5,546 nucleotides of DNA from Chamaesiphon sp. (GCA_026785875.1 JAJAZF010000067.1:1-5546), one strand, 5' to 3'. Positions 1 to 4,978 are shown, numbered from the stretch's first letter. The notes: a model not told the origin generated them from the letters alone. Translations and numbers: made by a program.

Positions 1-46
1 CGTTTTTATGCGGGGGTTCCCCCCGCATAAAAAAACGACAAGACAG
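1..46. repeat. Palindromic repeat, copy 1 (hairpin plus CAAGACAG tag)
   Basis: A perfect 14-bp stem (3-16 with 20-33) closes a 3-nt loop (TTC). The outer part is T5/A5 and the inner part is ATGCGGGGG/CCCCCGCAT. It is followed by ACGACAAGACAG. The same 46-bp unit occurs at 977-1022 in the same orientation with 41 identical positions. Two of the five differences (positions 10 and 26) form a compensating base pair and the other three are the loop. The unit therefore behaves as a dispersed palindromic repeat (REP-like or small non-autonomous element) whose hairpin is maintained. The window begins at its first base, so it may extend further left. Confidence 0.85.
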
Positions 47-83
47 GGGCACCCCTACACAATTAATCCGTAGGGGTGCCCCT
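45..83. repeat. 14-bp inverted repeat with 11-nt loop
   Basis: AGGGGCACCCCTAC (45-58) is exactly complementary to GTAGGGGTGCCCCT (70-83), with an 11-nt A+T-rich loop. The left arm overlaps the end of the CAAGACAG tag of the preceding repeat, so the two elements are fused back to back. Sequences of the GTAGGGGTGCCCCT kind are, from general knowledge, frequent intergenic repeats in some cyanobacteria. On the minus strand it could contribute to 3'-end formation for fur, but no U-run follows the stem directly, so I call it a repeat rather than a terminator. Confidence 0.8.
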
Positions 84-191
84 TGTGGGTACCCATGGGT
101 TGTGGCAGTAATAGTACCTGAGTATCGGTGCAAGATGTGAGTAAATGTATTTGAGTGATTAGCATCGCCCAATCGCAGCGACGTTTTGGGG

Positions 192-215
192 GCGTGGCGG
201 GATCGCCCGCCACGC
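192..215. repeat. GC-rich 10-bp hairpin
   Basis: GCGTGGCGGG (192-201) pairs perfectly with CCCGCCACGC (206-215) around a 4-nt ATCG loop. It lies about 100 bp past the fur stop codon. No T-tract follows on either strand, so an intrinsic terminator role is unproven. It has no second copy in this window. Confidence 0.65.
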
Positions 216-316
216 GGGATCGCGGGTTAGTAAGCCAACCTAACCACCCCCTCAGACCGATCGCCCCAGCAGTGCCCACCTGACTGGGACGAGCCGCTTT
301 CAACCGTTAACTATAT

Positions 317-772
317 TCAGTACACTGGTAAGATCGATCGCTGACAACTAGGGCAGACAGCATGAATTGTCAACTGACAATCGAGCAGATGGTACCCCTC
401 TTTTTTAGAAGTTTTATCACCAATTTTCAAGACAGATTCATTCTTGAATTCGATGGTTTGATTGCACCGGACACAAATCAGATGGTGATGATGATGGTAT
501 GGCTGATTTATTTCGTAGTGTTTGTGATCCTCAGCTAGCTCAAGTTCGCGCAATATCCCCATCCGCGCCATGAGTTTGACTGTACGATAAATAGTAGATA
601 AACTAATGTCATGTCCCTCAGTTTGGAGCAGATCGTAAAGATCTTCTGCGCTGAGATGTTTACCAGCATCTAAGTTTTGAAAAATGTCGAGAATGATCTG
701 CCGTTGGGGCGTGAGTCGCCAGCCGCGTTCGTGTAATTCAGCTTTGAGGGAGTCTGCTGTGTAGAATGACAT
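317..772 (-). CDS. fur: Ferric uptake regulator, FurA type
   Basis: This is a Fur-family DNA-binding repressor, the likely master regulator of iron homeostasis. Residues 8-80 form the winged-helix domain (ERGWRLTPQR near 15-24, recognition-helix region SLSTIYRTVKLMARMGIL near 57-74). The dimerisation and metal-binding half follows, with HKHYEIN, a run of five histidines (93-97), CVRC (100-103), a lone Cys132 and CPSC (140-143). Five cysteines with two CXXC motifs is the pattern of Anabaena FurA, whose redox and heme-binding (Cys-Pro) behaviour has been described. It argues against the Zur (FurB) and PerR (FurC) paralogues. I chose ATG 770-772: it gives 151 aa, the FurA length as I recall it, and an N-terminus (MSFYTADSLKAEL) that aligns with FurA. 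The longer frame starting at TTG 830-832 would place its start inside the predicted -35 box. The stop is TGA. Regulation is probably autoregulatory, given the candidate Fur box upstream. Confidence 0.93.
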   Translation of the reverse strand: MSFYTADSLKAELHERGWRLTPQRQIILDIFQNLDAGKHLSAEDLYDLLQTEGHDISLSTIYRTVKLMARMGILRELELAEDHKHYEINQPYHHHHHLICVRCNQTIEFKNESVLKIGDKTSKKEGYHLLDCQLTIHAVCPSCQRSILPVY

Positions 773-803
773 TCTCATCACCCAATTATTGTGGTTAATT
801 ACC

Positions 804-832
804 ATCATATCTAACTTGGGAGCTATTTGCAA
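804..832 (-). promoter_or_regulatory. Sigma-70-type promoter of fur
   Basis: On the minus strand, TTGCAA (827-832) and TATGAT (804-809) are separated by exactly 17 bp (810-826). Each hexamer differs from the consensus at one or two positions. Transcription would start near 797 and give a leader of about 25 nt before ATG 772. This geometry supports the shorter fur start over the upstream TTG and ATG candidates. Confidence 0.65.
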
Positions 833-844
833 GAAGCGAGTCTT

Positions 845-863
845 ATTGAGAATAACTCTCTTT
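845..863. promoter_or_regulatory. Candidate Fur box upstream of fur
   Basis: An A+T-rich imperfect dyad, TGAGAAT (847-853), A (854), ACTCTCT (855-861), fits the 7-1-7 description of a Fur operator: the right arm matches the perfect complement ATTCTCA at 5 of 7 positions. The 19-bp version spans 845-863. It lies just upstream of the -35 box, roughly 50-65 bp before the inferred start site. Autoregulation is well known for Fur proteins, including cyanobacterial FurA. The position upstream of -35 is less typical for simple repression, so another promoter or a modulatory role is possible. Confidence 0.45.
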
Positions 864-921
864 TAATTAGGCTTTAAGTATTCGTGGATGCGCCCACGCC
901 CTAGTTCCCCGACGGTTTAGC

Positions 922-966
922 GAAAAGGTGCTTCACTTGGGGAAACCCCAAGTGAAGCACCTTTTC
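922..966. terminator. Perfect 21-bp hairpin, probable bidirectional terminator
   Basis: Positions 922-942 pair without a mismatch with 946-966 around an AAA loop. The stem core is GGTGCTTCACTTGGGG and the base is GAAAA/TTTTC, so either strand ends its stem in CCTTTTC. It sits between the end of the minus-strand PmbA-like gene and the fur promoter, where a terminator is expected. It is followed by CAAGACAGCG (966-975), the same tag that follows the repeat at 977-1022, so it may equally be a member of a dispersed palindrome family. The U-run is only four bases and lies within the stem, which limits confidence in termination. Confidence 0.5.
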
Positions 967-976
967 AAGACAGCGG

Positions 977-1022
977 CGTTTTTATTCGGGGGGAACCCCC
1001 GAATAAAAAAACGACAAGACAG
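977..1022. repeat. Palindromic repeat, copy 2 (hairpin plus CAAGACAG tag)
   Basis: This is the second copy of the 1-46 element in the same orientation. A perfect 14-bp stem (979-992 with 996-1009) encloses a GAA loop, followed by ACGACAAGACAG. Relative to copy 1 the stem pair G-C has become T-A (986 with 1002), so pairing is preserved. The central 13 bp (GGGGGGAACCCCC) is the reverse complement of that in copy 1. The tag continues as CAAGACAGCG (1015-1024), which matches the tag after the 922-966 hairpin exactly. Confidence 0.85.
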
Positions 1023-1038
1023 CGCAACCTTGCAGGTA

Positions 1039-1063
1039 TTAGGGAATGATTAGGGGTTAGGGA
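1039..1063. repeat. TTAGGG-type heptad repeats
   Basis: TTAGGGA (1039-1045), TTAGGGG (1050-1056) and TTAGGGA (1057-1063) form a short, partly decayed array of 7-bp units with a 4-bp interruption. Related CCTA-type units follow at 1088-1108 (AGCCTAC, CTAAAGC, CTAGCCC), the last of which contains the stop codon of the PmbA-like gene. Heptanucleotide tandem repeats are a known class of cyanobacterial intergenic repeat; here the copy number is low. Confidence 0.5.
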
Positions 1064-1101
1064 GTAAAGCGAACGCAAACGTTTTTAAGCCTACCTAAAG
1101 C

Positions 1102-2388
1102 CTAGCCCCGACCTGTCACAGACAATCCTTCAACAATTAGCGATGGTGTATGACAGGGACCATTCCAATCGATATCGGCACCGAGTGCGACAACTTTTTT
1201 CAGGGCTGTATATACATTGCCACTCACCATTGTGTCCTTAATCCGCCCACTAATTCGACCATTTTTGACACGATAACCTAGCTCGACATTGATCGAAAAA
1301 TCACCAGACATTCCAGCTTCATTGCCGAGAATTTGGTCGATGATGATGCCCGAATCGAGATGTTTGACTAGTTCGGGAAAGCTCATCGTCCCAGGTGCGA
1401 TCGTCAGATTGACCAATTGGGGGGTGGGATAACTTCCCAACCCAGAGCGAAAGCCATTTCCGGTCGAGCCAGAACCAAGCTGACGACCGATCGTTCGATC
1501 GGCATAAAATAATTTCAGTCTACCTTCGTGAATTAGCGTCAAACTCCGTGTCGGTGAACCTTCATCATCAAAGGGGCAACTAAAAGGCCCCCGAGCTGGT
1601 TCTTGACTGAGCGTCAGTAGCGGCGAAAGCACTTTTTGACCCAATCTGTCATTCCACGGTGAAGCTCCTTCTAGCACCTGCTTACCATTCATTGCCGCCT
1701 GAACGGTTTCCCAGAGCATGTCTGCTGCTTTGGCAGTAAATAGGACTGGTACCTTGCCTGTCGGTGGGTTGACATTAGTTTTTCCCCACTCAAGTCGTTG
1801 GATGACACTCTGAGCAATTTTGGCGGGATCTAGACTACCTCTTTGAGTTTGACCATCACCGACGCTCAAAAAATCATCACCTCGAATCCACTCTACTGCC
1901 AGATAGCCGCTCAATGTGGTATCCGTATAGCTACAATTAAGCCCCAGACTATTGACTAGTTTGGTAGTTTCGATATCGCAATCCCATTGACTGTTGCAGA
2001 GCACGTCAGGGAAATCCGATCGCACTAATTCGATCGCCATTTTCCCCATTGTCACCAACTCCTCCATCGGGATTGTATGACCTAAATCGGGATAGATATT
2101 GCGATCGGCTCCATTTAATTCGGGTGTTTCTGGCTCATTGAGTTGGGATAGTTCGATACTTTTGGCGACTAAGATCTTTGGATCGACCGCACCATAAGCA
2201 ACTGCCAATCCTGGCTTGCCATCTTTCCACAACCGCAACGCAATTCCTTCACTCTGCGCCGATTCCAACTGCTTGAGCCGATTTGCTTCAAAGAAAACTG
2301 GACGGGATAGGGATTTAGCTTGATAAACTTCTGCTGCTTCGGCACCCGCTTTGGCAGCTAGATCTAAAAGTTGTTCGGCGATGTCCAT
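1102..2388 (-). CDS. TldD/PmbA family protein, PmbA (TldE)-like
   Basis: The family is recognised from the C-terminal half. It includes a TRSLTLIHEGRLKLFYADR segment followed by a Gly/Ser-rich stretch (GSGSTGNGFRSG), and then a tail SGDFSINVELGYRVKNG...DTMVSGNVYTALKKVVALGAD (about residues 361-410), which is diagnostic. In Enterobacteria TldD and TldE (PmbA) form a heteromeric metalloprotease that matures microcin B17 and degrades CcdA. TldD carries the HExxxH metal site. No HExxxH is present here (only HEGRL), so this is the PmbA/TldE, non-metal-binding type. A TldD partner would be expected elsewhere in the genome. I chose ATG 2386-2388 (428 aa, near the family's roughly 450 aa). A TTG at 2425-2427 would add 13 residues, but these are encoded entirely by a heptad repeat and look non-genuine. 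No Shine-Dalgarno sequence is visible. The native cyanobacterial substrate is unknown. Confidence 0.85.
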   Translation of the reverse strand: MDIAEQLLDLAAKAGAEAAEVYQAKSLSRPVFFEANRLKQLESAQSEGIALRLWKDGKPGLAVAYGAVDPKILVAKSIELSQLNEPETPELNGADRNIYPDLGHTIPMEELVTMGKMAIELVRSDFPDVLCNSQWDCDIETTKLVNSLGLNCSYTDTTLSGYLAVEWIRGDDFLSVGDGQTQRGSLDPAKIAQSVIQRLEWGKTNVNPPTGKVPVLFTAKAADMLWETVQAAMNGKQVLEGASPWNDRLGQKVLSPLLTLSQEPARGPFSCPFDDEGSPTRSLTLIHEGRLKLFYADRTIGRQLGSGSTGNGFRSGLGSYPTPQLVNLTIAPGTMSFPELVKHLDSGIIIDQILGNEAGMSGDFSINVELGYRVKNGRISGRIKDTMVSGNVYTALKKVVALGADIDWNGPCHTPSLIVEGLSVTGRG

Positions 2389-2390
2389 TA

Positions 2391-2425
2391 GGGCGATGGG
2401 AGGGGGGAGATGGGAGATGGGGGGC
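2391..2425. repeat. Heptad repeat array abutting the PmbA-like start codon
   Basis: In a strict 7-bp register the plus strand reads GGGCGAT, GGGAGGG, GGGAGAT, GGGAGAT, GGGGGGC, giving five units over 35 bp. The array ends two bases from the ATG of the minus-strand PmbA-like gene (2386-2388), so it occupies the whole leader region where a ribosome-binding site would be. The coding strand is therefore a C/T-rich tract with no Shine-Dalgarno match. Upstream translation through it (PPISHLPPPIA) is an artefact of the repeat. Confidence 0.7.
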
Positions 2426-2484
2426 AAGAGTCAACTATTGTCTATCTATATGCAAGGACACTTTTAGCACACTCGTCGCAGCTT

Positions 2485-2505
2485 TCAACTGTCAACTATC
2501 AACTG
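2485..2505. repeat. TCAACTG heptad repeat over the stop codon of the Tab2-like gene
   Basis: TCAACTG (2485-2491), TCAACTA (2492-2498) and TCAACTG (2499-2505) are three consecutive 7-bp units with one substitution. The Tab2-like gene ends inside them: its TGA stop is 2492-2494 and its last four codons (S-V-D-S) are encoded by the array. A further isolated TCAACTA lies at 2431-2437. Confidence 0.75.
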
Positions 2506-3352
2506 ACTCATACAATAGCCAAAATCCGGCAAATTCTTCAACATCTGGATTGGCTTGAATGGCGATAAAGTGCACTCCAGTTGCCTGTTGTTTGCTGATT
2601 TCAAACCGAGCAGCTTCTTGTTGGGTGGTACCTTCCAGACGAGCTAAGATCCAGCTTTCGCTAGCTCCTGTCTCTAATAATAAAGTGGATTTTGGGGCGG
2701 GTTGATATCGCACTGCGACAATCTCCAATCCTGACATCCAAGCGGCTAGTGGTGTCGAACGTGGAGAGTAGAGAATCAAGCCAGGAATTTGCATTTCTGG
2801 GGTGACTCCAACCATTTCCAGTGGGAAAGCTTCTCCAAACCCAATTTGCCAATCGCTCATATCAGCAAACTGACTGGCTGCTAGACTTACAAATGCCCAC
2901 TTTTCGCCGATCAGGGCTTCAGGTAGTGGCTGGGGCGGATCGGAGAACATCTGAACGGACGCGCTATTGACAGCTTGATAGTTAGGCTGGCTGGGATAAA
3001 ATTTCTGCATCCGCTCATCCAACCATTGTTGCAGCGCGATCGATCGCCGACTAGCCGCCGCCGGAACCCCAATATCCTTGCAAGCTTTGGTAATCATATT
3101 GTTCATCTGTCGCCGAAAGAAGCGAATCCGCTGAGGGGACTGTTCTGCTTTGAGCATGGCTGCTTGCAATGCCGATCCCAACCAGAGCGAGTTGACTGTA
3201 TCGCTAGGACAATATTGAGCGTAGCGAAATAGTTCGCTCGCTGGTTGAGCGGTGGTGGATGGACTTTCACAGATCAATAGTTCCCAAACTTTTTTCTGTC
3301 GCTCATCAACCAGAGGGCGCGAGTAAAAATCAATTTCCCAAATCACTCCCAT
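2492..3352 (-). CDS. Tab2/Atab2 family protein (DUF1092)
   Basis: This 286-aa protein is recognised by the N-terminal WEIDFYSRPLVDERQKKVWELLIC (residues 5-28), the central arginine-rich PQRIRFFRRQMNNMI (73-87) and the C-terminal WLL (278-280). The WLL tripeptide near the C-terminus is the signature reported for Tab2. Chlamydomonas Tab2 is an RNA-binding protein needed for translation of the psaB mRNA (photosystem I), and Arabidopsis Atab2 has a related role in photosystem biogenesis. The function of cyanobacterial homologues is less settled, so a role in photosystem expression here is inference. The protein appears cytosolic, with no signal peptide or membrane segment. The ATG start is at 3350-3352; no Shine-Dalgarno match precedes it. 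The four residues after WLLYE come from a heptad repeat that crosses the stop codon. The gene is 103 bp from the PmbA-like gene on the same strand and divergent from gshA. Confidence 0.88.
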   Translation of the reverse strand: MGVIWEIDFYSRPLVDERQKKVWELLICESPSTTAQPASELFRYAQYCPSDTVNSLWLGSALQAAMLKAEQSPQRIRFFRRQMNNMITKACKDIGVPAAASRRSIALQQWLDERMQKFYPSQPNYQAVNSASVQMFSDPPQPLPEALIGEKWAFVSLAASQFADMSDWQIGFGEAFPLEMVGVTPEMQIPGLILYSPRSTPLAAWMSGLEIVAVRYQPAPKSTLLLETGASESWILARLEGTTQQEAARFEISKQQATGVHFIAIQANPDVEEFAGFWLLYESVDS

Positions 3353-3422
3353 TATTTTACGTCGTGCTACTTGCGCTGTGAGTTTTTACAGTTAGTTCCT
3401 AATTATCGGCGATCGCTGGACA

Positions 3423-3450
3423 TTAGGGAATAGGCTTGAGGGAATAGGTT
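3423..3450. repeat. Degenerate heptad repeat in the divergent intergenic region
   Basis: Four 7-bp units, TTAGGGA, ATAGGCT, TGAGGGA and ATAGGTT, make a 14-bp period in which AGGGAATAGG (3425-3434) recurs exactly at 3439-3448. It lies just after a HIP1 octamer (3409-3416) in the 241-bp region between the divergent Tab2-like gene and gshA. The TTAGGGA unit is shared with 1039-1063. Confidence 0.5.
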
Positions 3451-3550
3451 GTTCTACTGGTTTGCTCCGAGTCAATAGACAGAGATCGAGGGTTGGATCG
3501 AAGATTGCCAAAGCAAAACCGCTATGATTACTTATATCCGTCAAGCCTAA

Positions 3551-3592
3551 TCAAAGTCTCAAGTCCAAAGCCTAAAACCTAAAACCTAATCC
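3551..3592. repeat. Heptad repeat array abutting the gshA start codon
   Basis: In a 7-bp register the sequence reads TCAAAGT, CTCAAGT, CCAAAGC, CTAAAAC, CTAAAAC, CTAATCC. The last three units are clear and the first three degenerate. The array ends one base before the gshA ATG (3594-3596), again occupying the position of a ribosome-binding site. A -10-like TATGAT lies upstream at 3523-3528, but I found no well-spaced -35 box, so a promoter is not called. Confidence 0.6.
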
Positions 3593-3593
3593 C

Positions 3594-4730
3594 ATGCTAC
3601 TTTCTAAAGGATTTGAAATTGAAGTCTACACGGGTACTCCCCAAGGAGAGATTGTCGGTTTATCCGATCGAATTGTGGCGGATTTAGATGGGTTTATCAT
3701 CGAGCCTGATAGTCGCAATGTTGAATACACCACCGCACCATTTACTTCATACGAGCGGTTACTGTGCGCTTTAGTCTTGCCGCGTCGCCAGTTACGCGCT
3801 TATCTTCAGCAGATTGGTGACTATACGCTGATTCCAGGTAGCACCCTATCTCTAGGCGGTACGGATACCTTTTATCGTTCCGATCTCAATAATCCCTATC
3901 ATACCTATATCGAACAGACTTACGGTACCAAAGTCGTAACTGCGAGTGTCCATATCAATATTGGGATTAGCGATCCAGAATTGCTGATGCGCGCCTGTCG
4001 GCTGGTGCGAGTTGAAGCTCCACTATATCTAGCCTTGAGTGCAGCTTCGCCATTCCTCGATGGCGCACCTACAGGCTACCACTCCACCCGCTGGGGACTA
4101 TTTCCCAAGACACCAGCGCACGTTCCGTTATTTGAGAGTCATGCCCATCATATTAAATGGGTAAACGAACAGTTAGATCTAAAAACGATGCAGAATGTTC
4201 GTCATCTCTGGTCTTCAGTACGTCCTAACGGCGATCGCCGCCCCTACAATCTCAATCGACTCGAATTGAGAATTTGTGACCTAATTATCGATCCGCTTGC
4301 CTTACTCGCCGTTACTAGCCTGATTGAGGCGCGATTGTGGCAACTGATCGCCGATCCACATCTCGATCCGTTAGTAATGAGTAGTTTGTCGGCACAAGAA
4401 TTAGTCCACCTCGCCGACGAGAATGAAATGTTGGTGGCTAAGTCTAGTCTGGATGCTACTTTACGCCATTGGCAAGATGGTCGATCGATTACCGCTCATG
4501 ACTGGATCGAGGAACTTTATGGTGAAGTATATGGATTTGCCAAGCAACGCGGCTTTGCTTGCTTCCTGTCGCCTGTCAAGAAGATTCTCCGCGAGGGTAA
4601 TACGGCTCAACAATGGCTGCGAATGTTCGATCGCGAACCTGATGCTCGCGCGGTAATCATCCAATCGATCGCCCAAGTCGAACAGCAGGAAATAGAATTG
4701 GATCGATATATTTGTCAACCTGTCGCCTAG
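3594..4730 (+). CDS. gshA: Glutamate-cysteine ligase, cyanobacterial type
   Basis: This enzyme joins L-glutamate and L-cysteine with ATP to give gamma-glutamylcysteine (EC 6.3.2.2), the first and committed step of glutathione synthesis, in the cytosol. The 378-aa length and motif order match the cyanobacterial GCS2-type family, which is distinct from proteobacterial GshA. The motifs are SKGFEIEVYTGTPQGEIVG (4-22), DSRNVEYTTAPF (39-50, with the Glu expected in the metal/substrate site), YTLIPGSTLSLGG (77-89), ASVHINIG (117-124), SPFLDG (152-157), TGYHSTRWGLFP (160-171) and VRPNGDRRPYNLNRLELRICD (209-229). The reading frame is intact and ends in TAG. The ATG start fits the family N-terminus, although the sequence upstream is a heptad repeat without a Shine-Dalgarno site. 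Glutathione supports redox defence and metal handling; a link with the nearby fur is only inference. A glutathione synthetase (gshB) is not in the window. Confidence 0.95.
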   Translation: MLLSKGFEIEVYTGTPQGEIVGLSDRIVADLDGFIIEPDSRNVEYTTAPFTSYERLLCALVLPRRQLRAYLQQIGDYTLIPGSTLSLGGTDTFYRSDLNNPYHTYIEQTYGTKVVTASVHINIGISDPELLMRACRLVRVEAPLYLALSAASPFLDGAPTGYHSTRWGLFPKTPAHVPLFESHAHHIKWVNEQLDLKTMQNVRHLWSSVRPNGDRRPYNLNRLELRICDLIIDPLALLAVTSLIEARLWQLIADPHLDPLVMSSLSAQELVHLADENEMLVAKSSLDATLRHWQDGRSITAHDWIEELYGEVYGFAKQRGFACFLSPVKKILREGNTAQQWLRMFDREPDARAVIIQSIAQVEQQEIELDRYICQPVA

Positions 4731-4736
4731 AAACGA

Positions 4737-4793
4737 GGGAGGGCGCACGGAGCGAGTTGTCGATCTAGAGATCGATGCAGCTCACGCCCTCCC
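4737..4793. terminator. Long imperfect hairpin after gshA, possible terminator
   Basis: Seven bases after the gshA stop, GGGAGGGCG (4737-4745) pairs with CGCCCTCCC (4785-4793). Inside, GAGTTG (4754-4759) pairs with CAGCTC (4778-4783, one G-U) and TCGATCT (4760-4766) with AGATCGA (4769-4775). The two lower stems are separated by an 8-nt versus 1-nt internal loop. The position suggests transcript end formation or 3' stabilisation for gshA. The stem is followed by a C-run, not a U-run, so it is not a canonical intrinsic terminator and may be another palindromic repeat. Confidence 0.4.
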
Positions 4794-4966
4794 CCCCAAC
4801 TGATTTGAAATTCCAATCGATCGATCCGTCTGCCCAAATATAAAGAAAATCTATCTATTACGAAAGATTGCCAACTCTCGAACGAACCCCTCTAACCTTG
4901 ATGAAGCAGCGATTTAAGGTACCTTTGACCCATTAGATTGACTAGCTTCCCAATTTCTTGACAGCC

Positions 4967-4978
4967 AATTTGCAAATT
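4967..4978. promoter_or_regulatory. 12-bp perfect palindrome directly before trmL
   Basis: AATTTGCAAATT is a perfect dyad ending at the base before the trmL ATG (4979-4981), and there is no Shine-Dalgarno match. It could be an operator or a small leader hairpin, or it could be chance in an A+T-rich leader. No well-spaced sigma-70 promoter was found in the 248-bp gap upstream. Confidence 0.25.

Larger units (their letters stand above)
1..316. other. Gene-free region downstream of fur, rich in palindromes
   Basis: This 316-bp stretch holds three hairpin-forming sequences (3-33, 45-83 and 192-215), listed separately where useful, and a weaker dyad GGTTAG/CTAACC at 225-230 and 240-245. A minus-strand open frame (55-303) exists, but its translation is proline-, arginine- and glycine-rich, runs through the hairpins and matches no family I recognise, so I do not call it a gene. 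I see no tRNA or other recognisable RNA gene. Transcripts leaving fur leftward would cross all of these hairpins, but none has a classical U-tract directly after its stem. Confidence 0.6.
773..1101. other. Intergenic region between fur and the PmbA-like gene
   Basis: This 329-bp region contains no open frame I would call a gene. From fur outward it holds the fur leader and promoter (804-832), a candidate Fur box (845-863), a small CGTGG/CCACG dyad (883-887 with 894-898), a strong 21-bp hairpin (922-966), the second copy of the palindromic repeat (977-1022), and heptad-like TTAGGG repeats (1039-1063). Both flanking genes are on the minus strand, so this is the 3' end of the PmbA-like transcript joined to the 5' control region of fur. 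Confidence 0.7.

Noticed and set aside
55..303. 82-aa minus-strand open frame downstream of fur
   Set aside because: It runs through two hairpin repeats, has low-complexity composition and resembles no protein family; part of it is simply the translation of the GTAGGGGTGCCCC repeat.
480..496. Poly-histidine codon run as a possible engineered tag
   Set aside because: Histidine-rich HHHHHLICVRC is a native feature of FurA proteins at this position.
773..832. N-terminal extension of Fur from TTG 830-832
   Set aside because: It would add 20 residues not found in FurA and would begin inside the predicted -35 box; the 151-aa form matches the family.
1..1022. CRISPR array from the two similar repeats
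   Set aside because: There are only two copies, about 930 bp apart with a gene between them, and no regular spacers.
2389..2427. N-terminal extension of the PmbA-like protein from TTG 2425-2427
   Set aside because: The extra 13 residues are translated from the heptad repeat and the family starts at about the internal ATG.
2975..3232. Plus-strand 85-aa open frame inside the Tab2-like gene
   Set aside because: It is antisense to a clear family member and has no recognisable domain; the frames at 2661-2852, 4423-4656, 4461-4748 and 5139-5351 are rejected for the same kind of reason, since each overlaps a well-supported gene.
3505..3528. gshA promoter TTGCCA ... TATGAT
   Set aside because: The spacer is only 12 bp, too short for a sigma-70 promoter, and no alternative -35 at 16-18 bp was found.
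4958..4978. TrmL start at TTG 4958
   Set aside because: The extra seven residues have no counterpart in TrmL and a good ATG follows.
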